IMG/VR virus record: IMGVR_UViG_3300030329_003145
Span: 1 to 57,841 of that record
DNA: 57,841 nucleotides
Direction: 5' to 3' (one strand)
Source: a virus
The notes under the pieces were generated by a model, which made no database searches, was not told where the DNA came from, and saw only the letters and a list, made by a program, of their open reading frames with translations. Of this stretch, positions 48,603-54,779 are shown piece after piece. Every line of letters starts with the position of its first letter. Position 1 is the stretch's first letter. Position numbers and translations under genes: made by a program.

Positions 48603-50811
48603 TGTCTTCGCGGAACTCTAGCGCAGCCTTGGCGTCTCGTATAGCCATTTCCTGATCATGTTTCTTCTGCTTTAACGCCATGTCCAACTCGGCCTTCTCT
48701 TGGGCAATCTGCATCTTAACCTGATGGTCAGCCATACGCGCATCAACCTGCCCCTGCTCCGGTTCGCCACCGCCCTGCTCTTCCGCCATCTGAGCTTGAT
48801 CGCGTTGTAGCTTCTGGGCAGCTTTCATTGTGTTGTTGATCGCTTCTTCAGCGAATTGGAGAACCTGCTTCGTCTGCCCAACCAGACTTTCGAGCGCGGG
48901 GTCGCCCGCCGCCAATTGCACCGTCTGGCTGATGTGCTCGTAGAATGCCTGCAAGATGGGCAACGCTTGCATCGGGTCTGCTTCTCCGACATTTAGTTGT
49001 TCGATTAGCTGGTTAAGTGCGGGGACATGGACTTCCAAGTGAGTCCCGTGAAGTTCATTGCCCACAACGGGAACCGGCTGTCCCGCCATAAGTTGCTGGT
49101 TCTCGAAGTAGGCAATTTTAAGATCAACAGTCGGACGCTTCTCAACTTCCGCAGGAACATACCGGTCAGCCAGGTCATGGCCCACTCGGGTCGATACAAT
49201 GTCGCGGGTCAGGTTGCGGCGACCAACGTCGTCAAACTGACCACTGATTCCCTGCAACTCGCGCAACGCAACCATCCGGTTCGCATGGCTCCCGTTCCCT
49301 ATGGAACGAACAGCCTTCGTGCGGTCAACATCCAACGTCTTGATAAAATCCTTCGGGATACCACGGGCCTCGCAACGATCATAGAAATCCTTGATCGCGG
49401 TGTCGGGCTTCTTCGTAGTAACAACCCGCCGCACGACCTCACGCAACAGTCGGTTCCAGCTAGCATAGAACAAATTCAGGCTGGCCCCAGACAGACGGGT
49501 CGATACGTCCATGTCTGCCACGACCTGCATCTGATTCCGGTATGGTGAGCCCTGTTGCGGCCCATACGTGCTCACCGTGTCCGTGTTCAACTGCAACTGC
49601 TGCGTGAGATCTTGCAAGGCCGGTTGAACAGCAGTGCCAAGATTCGGGATAGCCTTCTCAACAATCTTCACGTTAGGCGACATAACCGCGTATGCGCCGT
49701 AATACGTGAACTGTAATTCGTCCAATGACCGCTGGTTCTCAGGCTGGATCATCACCGCCGAGGCCAACATCGCCCCGTCGATCTGCTGACACCGCAACCG
49801 GTTGCTCGTCTGGACATGAGAAAAGATGCGCTGACCAAGGCCACGGATGGAATGATATGTCCCATTACTGCCAACACCGTAAGTAAACATCACGTATGCC
49901 TGCTCGGCCTTGGCGTAGCGGGATACCTTCTTGTAAAGGAAATCCTTCGGGGTGTCCTCCGCGCAGATATAATGACTCACACTACCATCCATCTCCTTGA
50001 CCCAGAAATGAAGGACCGACACAGAAGGGTTCTGGACCCCCATGTGTAAGTCGTTGTTCTTCATCTCTGCCTGGATCGTCTCGTAGTTGTCATACTCAGT
50101 GCGCTGGTTCGTGCGGACGTTCTTCTTAATCACACGCTTCACCTCCTCAACATTCCAGCCCACCTTCTTGGCAGCCGCAGGATTCTTGATGTAGCCATGC
50201 AATTCATGCAGCAGGTAGTTCCGGCGACCAATAGCAACGTCAATCGCTTCCTCGCTGGAGGGTGTCTGTCGAGGAATCAGGATGTCGGTGAAACCGCCAA
50301 CCCGAAAACGCCAGTCGTCAGGCGAATCAAAATAAGCCACTGCCACGCCGTGCTTAATGAAGGTCGTGCAAAGACGAAGGTAGGCGCTATGAAACTCAGG
50401 CCACCCACGCATCAGGTGCGTCAGTTCTTCCGCAACGATTTCTTCCGCCGGTTGTACTTCGCTCGCTTGGCCCTGAGTTCCCTTAACTTCAACAAGTCTT
50501 TCCAGTGAAGAATAAAGGTCAACGTAAGCACTAAGACTAATATCCAAAAGTCGTTGGGCATCTCCAAAATTCAGGTTGGTTTTGAGCCCCTGCCCGCTAA
50601 TAGCCAGATTTGAAGCGTTATACGGAGCGGCTCCGTCGAACATCGCATCAATCCTGGCGCGGTTAACCGCAGACTTCTCATCGGCCCCGCGAAGAGTGGC
50701 AAAAATTGCCAACGCACTCTTCACATCCTTTAGCCGCGTCTCCACAGGCTTCCCTTTGTCGTCAAGGGAGCCCAAATCCAAATTGTCAATATCAAGCGGG
50801 CGGTCGCTCAT
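48592..50811 (-). CDS. portal protein
   Basis: A 739-aa head-tail connector subunit that forms the DNA channel. Start set at ATG 50811; an upstream TTG (50847) would add 12 residues. It has the portal-like order of an N-terminal helical region, a beta-helical wing around residues 150-330, a long central helix region near SNRLRCQQIDGAMLASAVMIQPENQ, and a C-terminal charged coiled coil (QKKHDQEMAIRDAKAALEF). It begins the minus-strand head-gene unit and is followed by scaffold and capsid. Confidence 0.82.
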   Translation of the reverse strand: MSDRPLDIDNLDLGSLDDKGKPVETRLKDVKSALAIFATLRGADEKSAVNRARIDAMFDGAAPYNASNLAISGQGLKTNLNFGDAQRLLDISLSAYVDLYSSLERLVEVKGTQGQASEVQPAEEIVAEELTHLMRGWPEFHSAYLRLCTTFIKHGVAVAYFDSPDDWRFRVGGFTDILIPRQTPSSEEAIDVAIGRRNYLLHELHGYIKNPAAAKKVGWNVEEVKRVIKKNVRTNQRTEYDNYETIQAEMKNNDLHMGVQNPSVSVLHFWVKEMDGSVSHYICAEDTPKDFLYKKVSRYAKAEQAYVMFTYGVGSNGTYHSIRGLGQRIFSHVQTSNRLRCQQIDGAMLASAVMIQPENQRSLDELQFTYYGAYAVMSPNVKIVEKAIPNLGTAVQPALQDLTQQLQLNTDTVSTYGPQQGSPYRNQMQVVADMDVSTRLSGASLNLFYASWNRLLREVVRRVVTTKKPDTAIKDFYDRCEARGIPKDFIKTLDVDRTKAVRSIGNGSHANRMVALRELQGISGQFDDVGRRNLTRDIVSTRVGHDLADRYVPAEVEKRPTVDLKIAYFENQQLMAGQPVPVVGNELHGTHLEVHVPALNQLIEQLNVGEADPMQALPILQAFYEHISQTVQLAAGDPALESLVGQTKQVLQFAEEAINNTMKAAQKLQRDQAQMAEEQGGGEPEQGQVDARMADHQVKMQIAQEKAELDMALKQKKHDQEMAIRDAKAALEFREDSEF

Positions 50812-50829
50812 TGTCAAGTTGATACCTTT

Positions 50830-50858
50830 TTGAAGGGAATTAGTCAATTATGTATATT
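50830..50858 (+). promoter_or_regulatory. sigma70-like promoter for the lipoprotein gene
   Basis: TTGAAG (50830-50835), a 17-nt spacer and TATATT (50853-50858). The start site should be near 50866, giving a leader of about 35 nt that contains AAGGGA 8 nt before ATG 50900. The region is shared with the divergent portal gene, which may use the opposite strand of the same AT-rich stretch. Confidence 0.6.
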
Positions 50859-50899
50859 TATCTGGACACACAACAACGCCCCCATTACAAGGGACGCCT

Positions 50900-51109
50900 A
50901 TGAAATGGAACCTCATCGCAGTAAGTGTATCCTGCATCCTGTTCGGTGTGTCGTGCTCCACGGCTGATCTGGGAGGTCAAGTACCCCTCCCATTCACATC
51001 ACCGTCTACTTCAGCCAAACTAGACCTCGAACTTCGGCCCATGCCGCCAAAGTTCTGCATAGGCTTAGATTTGGTGCCCACCGAAGAGGAACCCACTACC
51101 GAGAAGTAA
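50900..51109 (+). CDS. small lipoprotein (69 aa)
   Basis: Signal peptide with K2, a hydrophobic core (LIAVSVSCILFGV) and the lipobox FGVSC, so Cys19 is the probable lipid-attachment site. The remaining 50 residues are Pro/Glu-rich. It could be an o-spanin, or a superinfection-exclusion or immunity lipoprotein; nothing discriminates. It has its own promoter and a downstream terminator, apart from the other lysis genes. Confidence 0.72.
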   Translation: MKWNLIAVSVSCILFGVSCSTADLGGQVPLPFTSPSTSAKLDLELRPMPPKFCIGLDLVPTEEEPTTEK

Positions 51110-51114
51110 TTCTC

Positions 51115-51174
51115 ATGGCTTACGGTAAACCAAAGCCAACAAAACCTACCAAGCCTAAACCAAAAGGCAGGTAA
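51115..51174 (+). CDS. tiny Lys/Pro-rich protein (19 aa)
   Basis: A 19-codon frame five bases after the lipoprotein stop, encoding MAYG followed by alternating Lys-Pro and Thr-Lys-Pro units. Preceded by TTCTC, with no Shine-Dalgarno sequence. The repetitive composition and immediate downstream terminator suggest a real short product, but coding is not proven. Confidence 0.35.
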   Translation: MAYGKPKPTKPTKPKPKGR

Positions 51175-51179
51175 TCCTT

Positions 51180-51256
51180 AACCCGCTCCAGGACGTAGCC
51201 CGTAGCCCAATTAAGGGCCTAGCAAGGACGGTAGCAAATCTTGGAGCGGGTTTTTT
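51180..51256 (+). terminator. branched intrinsic terminator
   Basis: AACCCGCTCCA (5' arm, 51180-51190) pairs with TGGAGCGGGT (51242-51251) followed by TTTTT. The loop of about 50 nt contains an inner GCCC/GGGC hairpin. It ends the 50900-51174 unit. Confidence 0.8.
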
Positions 51257-51285
51257 GTGTCGATTAAGCCGACATATACACAATA

Positions 51286-51316
51286 CGTGTCGATTCTACC
51301 CCCAAACATCGACACG
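51286..51316 (-). terminator. hairpin at the end of the NUMOD4-like gene
   Basis: CGTGTCGAT (51286-51294) and ATCGACACG (51308-51316) form a perfect 9-bp stem overlapping the TAG stop of the 154-aa minus-strand gene. There is only a short T run beyond it on the minus strand, so it may act as a weak terminator or an mRNA 3' end. Confidence 0.45.
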
Positions 51317-51760
51317 TAGCTTGTCCACCCGAACGCGAACCTGCTTGCCCTCGTTGTTCCGAAGCCTAGCCGTATCGTGGCCTTGATGCTCACGTGTATT
51401 TACAACGTGTATACGGCCTGCGTTTGGCCCCCGCTCAAAGGGCTCAATGCAATATATCAGGCCGTAGTGAGTCACCGCATACCGGCTGAACTCAGGGATG
51501 ATCCGCGCACCCTCATTCCCCAACACGAAATCAAGAGTCAGTTCCAGGGGTGCAGGAGTAGCGATTCGATCATGGCGAAACATGAATCGGGTGCCATCGG
51601 TGCGGGTTACGGGGGTCCGTATAGCCCCGCCGACCCACTGCGGAGCCAGCGCACGGCCTGATTTCAGGTTCATAACGAGACCGGTTGACTCGCACAGGGC
51701 GTAGTGGTCCGTCTCGGGAATTAACACGAAACCATCGGGAATTTGCAAATCGCTACTCAA
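51296..51760 (-). CDS. NUMOD4-like protein without an HNH domain (154 aa)
   Basis: TTG 51760 is the only start at the frame's beginning and has AGGAAAT 8 nt upstream. The protein has two similar units: HYALCESTGLVMNLKSGRAL...V and YAVTHYGLIYCIE...GRIHVV...LRNNEGKQVRVRVDKL. Each resembles the NUMOD4 module (Y-x-V-S-x-x-G-x-V-x-S) attached to HNH homing endonucleases, but no HNH is present. A DNA-binding relic or regulator is possible. Confidence 0.55.
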   Translation of the reverse strand: MSSDLQIPDGFVLIPETDHYALCESTGLVMNLKSGRALAPQWVGGAIRTPVTRTDGTRFMFRHDRIATPAPLELTLDFVLGNEGARIIPEFSRYAVTHYGLIYCIEPFERGPNAGRIHVVNTREHQGHDTARLRNNEGKQVRVRVDKLRVDVWG

Positions 51761-51774
51761 AAAGTATTTCCTAT

Positions 51775-51802
51775 ACTATATGCCTTTTATTTCGAAATAC
51801 AA
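51775..51802 (-). promoter_or_regulatory. sigma70-like promoter for the NUMOD4-like gene
   Basis: Minus strand TTGTAT (51802-51797), a 16-nt spacer and TATAGT (51780-51775). The 14-nt gap to the TTG start at 51760 includes AGGA. The surrounding 51761-51865 segment is AT-rich and has no gene. Confidence 0.55.
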
Positions 51803-51865
51803 GTCATACTTATATTAGAATACTTTTCATTTTGGGTTTTGCATAAACACGCACCTACCGTAACC

Positions 51866-52138
51866 CTACGCTTGTTCAACGCCTTTGTTTTCCTCGGCTT
51901 CTTTACGCTCCCGCTCCTCCTTGATCTTCTGATACCGCTCGGCCCGTCGCTTGAGTAGCCGCGCACGATTCTTGAGGTAGTAGGCGCGGTTGTATGCCAG
52001 GCGTTTCTCTATTTTTTCTGGGTCAACCGCTTCATCTATCTGCCTCTTCCGGTTGATCCGGTCTTTGTTTTTCTTGTAATATTCGCGCTGATACCTGCAT
52101 CGCGCTTCCTTGTTCCTTGCGTAATAAGTTTCGTCCAT
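51866..52138 (-). CDS. basic tandem-helix protein (90 aa)
   Basis: Start set at ATG 52138, as the preceding residues look non-coding and a promoter lies just upstream. The protein is highly charged with two similar helices, YYARNKEARCRYQREYYKKN and LAYNRAYYLKNRARLLKRRA. This YY-x-KN-x-R pattern is common in small phage and HNH-associated DNA-binding proteins. It ends in an acidic tail. Confidence 0.6.
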   Translation of the reverse strand: MDETYYARNKEARCRYQREYYKKNKDRINRKRQIDEAVDPEKIEKRLAYNRAYYLKNRARLLKRRAERYQKIKEERERKEAEENKGVEQA

Positions 52139-52145
52139 CAGCGCA

Positions 52146-52173
52146 ATTATTGACCGCAGTGGTATTTTGTCAA
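52146..52173 (-). promoter_or_regulatory. sigma70-like promoter for the basic helical protein
   Basis: Minus strand TTGACA (52173-52168), a 16-nt spacer and AATAAT (52151-52146), ending 7 nt before ATG 52138. The -35 is a perfect match. As with other genes here, the leader should be almost zero. Confidence 0.65.
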
Positions 52174-52223
52174 ATTTTTTCTCACGCACCGATATATACA
52201 TACTGAGAAAGAGAGAAAAAGTG

Positions 52224-52240
52224 GCCACCCTACGGGTGGC
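52224..52240 (-). terminator. hairpin with T tract between divergent units
   Basis: GCCACCC-TAC-GGGTGGC is a perfect 7-bp hairpin. On the minus strand it is followed by CACTTTTTC, so it may act as a minus-strand terminator, or as an insulator between the small minus genes and the control region at 52.25-52.54 kb. Confidence 0.6.
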
Positions 52241-52253
52241 GTCTATTTTAATA

Positions 52254-52335
52254 CGCTCCGCGCTCCGCGCTCCGCGCTCCGCGCTCCGCGCCCCGCGCCC
52301 CGCGCCCCGAATCCCGAATCCCGCGCCCCGCTCCG
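52254..52335 (+). repeat. GC-rich heptamer array
   Basis: Eleven 7-bp units run in perfect register from 52254 to 52330: five CGCTCCG, three CGCCCCG, two AATCCCG and one CGCCCCG, then a partial CTCCG. It ends directly against the first operator palindrome at 52337. There is no coding frame, and the array lies in the intergenic control region. Confidence 0.9.
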
Positions 52336-52336
52336 C

Positions 52337-52379
52337 TGTTCAAGTGAACACCTAACCCTGCGCCCTGTTCACTTGAACA
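52337..52379 (+). promoter_or_regulatory. pair of operator-like palindromes
   Basis: TGTTCA-AG-TGAACA (52337-52350) and TGTTCA-CT-TGAACA (52366-52379) are near-perfect inverted repeats with the same half-site, starting 29 bp apart, with a further half-site TTGAACA at 52388-52394. They precede the promoter of the AbrB-like gene by about 120 bp. A matching palindrome (TGTTCA-AG-TGAACA) recurs at 53106 upstream of the ArdC-like gene. Confidence 0.65.
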
Positions 52380-52499
52380 CTGCACCCTTGAACAGGAAAC
52401 CGGATGCAGGATGCGGGGGGCCGGAATCGGGGGGCGGGGCCGGGGTTGCTGTCACCCCGTATTGACAATGTGAATACGAAAGATAGTTCAATTCTTTTC

Positions 52500-52529
52500 T
52501 CGACTCGAACGGGGGTTTGCCCTTATATT
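52500..52529 (+). promoter_or_regulatory. duplicated early-type promoter, copy 1
   Basis: TCGACT (52500-52505), an 18-nt spacer and TATATT (52524-52529), preceded by TTCAATTCTTTTC and followed by GGGGGCG before ATG 52539. The same design, including the upstream AT tract and the GGGGGTTT in the spacer, recurs at 53524-53553. The leader should be nearly absent. Confidence 0.6.
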
Positions 52530-52538
52530 GGGGGCGCT

Positions 52539-52958
52539 ATGAAAGCAGCATATATTAGACTAGTCGGCCGCAATCGCGGAGTTGAAAGAGTGTGGCTAGA
52601 GGGCGAGATGCTCCTCGCCAACGGATGGAACAACGGGGACCGCTTCAACGTTGAGTTCATCCCCCACGATGGTTACACGGGGTATGGAGCTCTTGTGTAT
52701 ACAAAGCACCCCGAGGGGAAGCGCAAGGTTGCGGGGACCGTTGACCGTCCCATTCTGGATACGAACACCGCCAAACTGTCCAAGGTTTGCGGGTTCTCCA
52801 CGGGGGACCGGTTGCCCGTTGTAGTTTCCCCTGAGCGGGTAGTTGTTGGGGAAGGGGTGAACGTCGAAAACGTCGAGCGGGTAGCTGAGATAGTGAAGGA
52901 TAGCGGGAAAACTCAGATATGGGAGCTCACCGAAACCGAATCGGTTAGAATACGGTAA
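52539..52958 (+). CDS. AbrB/SymE-like swapped-hairpin domain protein (139 aa)
   Basis: ATG 52539 was chosen because it lies just behind the promoter; the frame's upstream extension is Arg/Gly-rich and non-coding in look. RVWLEGEMLLANGWNNGDRFNVEF resembles the RxWLEG...L..GF..GDR module of SymE/AbrB-type and methyltransferase-associated phage proteins, and the C-terminal half is similar in style (GFSTGDRLPVVVSPERVVV). Flanked by operator palindromes on both sides, it is a candidate regulator, perhaps of its own promoter. Confidence 0.6.
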   Translation: MKAAYIRLVGRNRGVERVWLEGEMLLANGWNNGDRFNVEFIPHDGYTGYGALVYTKHPEGKRKVAGTVDRPILDTNTAKLSKVCGFSTGDRLPVVVSPERVVVGEGVNVENVERVAEIVKDSGKTQIWELTETESVRIR

Positions 52959-52984
52959 CCCGCACCCCTCACCCCTTACCCTTC

Positions 52985-53021
52985 ACCCCGCTTCCCTTAA
53001 CAGGGGGCGGGGTTTTCTTTT
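52985..53021 (+). terminator. rho-independent terminator after the AbrB-like gene
   Basis: ACCCCGC (52985-52991) pairs with GCGGGGT (53007-53013), extended by CCCT/AGGG inside, followed by TTTTCTTTT. It isolates the AbrB-like gene from the ArdC-like gene. Confidence 0.82.
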
Positions 53022-53085
53022 GCCCCTATCCTGTCCGGTTTGCCTGGCGCATTTGCCTGGCAACCTGCGGGGGTGTTCAGCAGAA

Positions 53086-53119
53086 CAAGTGTTCACTTGC
53101 GCCCGTGTTCAAGTGAACA
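53086..53119 (+). promoter_or_regulatory. second pair of operator-like palindromes
   Basis: CAAGTG-TT-CACTTG (53086-53099) and TGTTCA-AG-TGAACA (53106-53119). The latter is identical to the palindrome at 52337. The half-site TTCACTTG is shared by all four sites. Single half-sites (TTGAACA) also occur at 54480 and 56240. Confidence 0.6.
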
Positions 53120-53200
53120 GCGGATTGAAAAAAGCGGGGAAACTGGCGGAAAGATATTGACAAATCCCCCCGCTTGTGAGCGGAAACAAATTTCCCCGCA

Positions 53201-53417
53201 TTGGCCCATATTCGCCCGCTACAGGGCGGGGATTCTTTCGCAGGGTGGTATTCAATAATTTCCTGCAAAGCTCACACGGGCAATCCTCAGAGGCTGTTTT
53301 TTCCTGGTCCCTGCACCCTTTTGCCTGGCTCCTGATTTGTGAACAAAAACCCTCGAAATAGATTGACGAAAGGCCAAACCTTTGCTCCGGCCCACATCCG
53401 CCCCCTACGGGGCCGGA
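53201..53417 (+). repeat. two diverged copies of a 31-bp hairpin element
   Basis: 53201-53231 and 53387-53417 align at 23 of 31 positions; the shared core is GGCCCA-y-AT-y-CGCCC-s-CTAC-r-GGG. Each copy can form a C/G-rich hairpin, CGCCC...GGGCG in the first and CCCC-CTA-CGGGG in the second. They lie in the gap before the ArdC promoter. Confidence 0.6.
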
Positions 53418-53523
53418 CCCCCTTTCCCTAGTACCGAGGGGCGATTTCCTTTCGGACGCAATAGAGCGTTTCGCCCCTAAAAAATAGGGGTTTGCGGGGG
53501 TTGTGGAATAATTCAATTATTTC

Positions 53524-53553
53524 TCGACAGGGGCGGGGGGTTTCCCCTATTAT
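53524..53553 (+). promoter_or_regulatory. duplicated early-type promoter, copy 2
   Basis: TCGACA (53524-53529), an 18-nt spacer and TATTAT (53548-53553), preceded by TTCAATTATTTC and followed by AAGGGCG before ATG 53563. It shares the box, spacer length and flanks with the promoter of the AbrB-like gene. Both end 9 nt before their start codons. Confidence 0.65.
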
Positions 53554-53562
53554 AAGGGCGAT

Positions 53563-54453
53563 ATGAAACAAAGCGTGTATGAAAAGTTGAATGCCGGACT
53601 TCTGGCAGAATTAGAAAAGGCAATTGAATCCGATACCGTCGCCCCGTGGGAAAAGCCTTGGCAGGGAGGAAGGCTCCCGACAAGGTTTGCAACCGGCACC
53701 CCGTACCGTGCTTTCAATGCCATTTATCTTTCCCTTCGCATAGGGGCGGAAGGTTGGCAAAGCTCCACCTTCATTACGTACAAGGCAGCCCAACAAGCGG
53801 GGGGTAATGTCAGGAAGGGGGAAAAGGGTTCCACCGTGGAAGTCTGGCGCCCCGCCCGTCGCAATCGCAAAGCAGTAGCGGAAGGGGAAGAGAGGAAACC
53901 CGCCAGAATGTTTATGGGTTGCCATACCGTTTTTAATCTAGACCAGTGTGACGGGGTGCAAGATCCCTGGAAAACGGGGGAAGAGCGGGAGCATTCCCCG
54001 ATTGAAGAAGCGGAAAAGATTCTTGCCGGTATGGTGAACCCTCCCGCCCTTACCCACGGGGAACCCCGTGCATACTACGCACCAGTAGAGGACAGGGTGA
54101 ACATGCCCCGCCCCGAGCTTTTCGACTCTGGCGAGGCTTACTACGCAACCCGATTCCATGAGGAAATCCACGGGACCGGTCATGCTTCCCGCCTCAATCG
54201 CGATTCCCTCACCCGTCTGACAGGATTCGGGTCGCATGAATATTCCAAGGAAGAATTGGTAGCGGAGTTTGGCGCTTCCCTGCTTTGTGGAATCACGGGG
54301 ATTGAAACCCGCAAGACCCGAGAGAATTCCCTAGCATATCTTAAAAATTGGCTTGGCCGGTTGCGGAAGGATACTTCCCTGGCTGTCGAGGCAAGCCGCC
54401 TGGCGCAGAAAGCGGTTGACCATATCCTTGGCACAACTTTCGAGAGTGAATAG
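53563..54453 (+). CDS. ardC: ArdC-like antirestriction protein with zincin domain (296 aa)
   Basis: Antirestriction proteins of the ArdC family protect incoming DNA from host restriction. Residues 1-130 match the ssDNA-binding N-terminal domain (APWEKPW, NAIYLSL, TFITYKAAQQAGGNVRKGEKGSTVEVW). The C-terminal zincin has FHEEIHGTGHASRL (H199, E200, H203) and SKEELVAEFGASLLC, matching the metalloprotease-like domain. The length is normal for ArdC. It has its own promoter and is followed by genes of unknown function, an early 'host-takeover' type location. Direct transfer into the host with the DNA has been proposed for some relatives. Confidence 0.9.
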   Translation: MKQSVYEKLNAGLLAELEKAIESDTVAPWEKPWQGGRLPTRFATGTPYRAFNAIYLSLRIGAEGWQSSTFITYKAAQQAGGNVRKGEKGSTVEVWRPARRNRKAVAEGEERKPARMFMGCHTVFNLDQCDGVQDPWKTGEEREHSPIEEAEKILAGMVNPPALTHGEPRAYYAPVEDRVNMPRPELFDSGEAYYATRFHEEIHGTGHASRLNRDSLTRLTGFGSHEYSKEELVAEFGASLLCGITGIETRKTRENSLAYLKNWLGRLRKDTSLAVEASRLAQKAVDHILGTTFESE

Positions 54454-54458
54454 AGAGA

Positions 54459-54502
54459 ACAGGGGGCGGGGGAAATGTCTTGAACAAATCCCCCGCCCCT
54501 GT
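54459..54502 (+). terminator. long GC-rich hairpin after ardC
   Basis: ACAGGGGGCGGGGGA (54459-54473) pairs with TCCCCCGCCCCTGT (54489-54502) with a single bulged G, a 14-bp stem. No T run follows, so termination efficiency is uncertain; it may instead stabilise the ardC mRNA 3' end. The loop contains a TTGAACA half-site. Confidence 0.55.
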
Positions 54503-54527
54503 CACAATACCTAACGATTAAAACAGC

Positions 54528-54779
54528 ATGAACTACAACGGAATCTTTGGATACTATAACCCCACCACAAGGACAGGGGAGATATATGACGGGCGAAAAG
54601 CAAAGCGGGACAGGCAAGCGGGATTGCCCTGTTTAGTCCTTCCCGCCCCCCTTGTCACTTTGTCAGGGGTGACACAAGCGGAATTTGAAACCCGCTTGCA
54701 ATCGGAAATCAGTCTGGCGGGAGTAGAACAGGAAGCGGAATTTGAAACCCGCCTGAAAGAGGAAAGGGGGGATGCATGA
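54528..54779 (+). CDS. hypothetical protein with internal duplication (83 aa)
   Basis: The C-terminal half holds two copies of AEFETRL (AEFETRLQSE and AEFETRLKEE), 18 residues apart, so the gene grew by duplication. The N-terminal half is Gly/Tyr-rich (NYNGIFGYYNPTTRTGEIYDG). Its TGA overlaps the following start as ATGA. Function unknown. Confidence 0.6.
   Translation: MNYNGIFGYYNPTTRTGEIYDGRKAKRDRQAGLPCLVLPAPLVTLSGVTQAEFETRLQSEISLAGVEQEAEFETRLKEERGDA

Larger units (their letters stand above)
53022..53523 (+). other. non-coding control region
   Basis: About 500 bp without a convincing gene between the terminator at 53021 and the ArdC promoter. It holds two operator-like palindromes (53086-53119), a TTGACA at 53157, two copies of a 31-bp element with internal hairpins (53201-53231 and 53387-53417), and TTGCCTGGC repeats. 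Frames here have unlikely composition. It could be an operator cluster, an origin region or a source of short RNAs; nothing decides between these. Confidence 0.55.

Noticed and set aside
31833-50811. Temperate lifestyle (integrase, excisionase, attachment site)
   Set aside because: No tyrosine or serine recombinase, transposase or tRNA-like attachment site was found, although the AbrB-like gene and operators could suggest a repressor.
53109-53516. 135-aa minus-strand gene in the control region
   Set aside because: The frame crosses operator palindromes and hairpin repeats, is Arg/Ser/Gly/Pro-rich and has no coupling or promoter.
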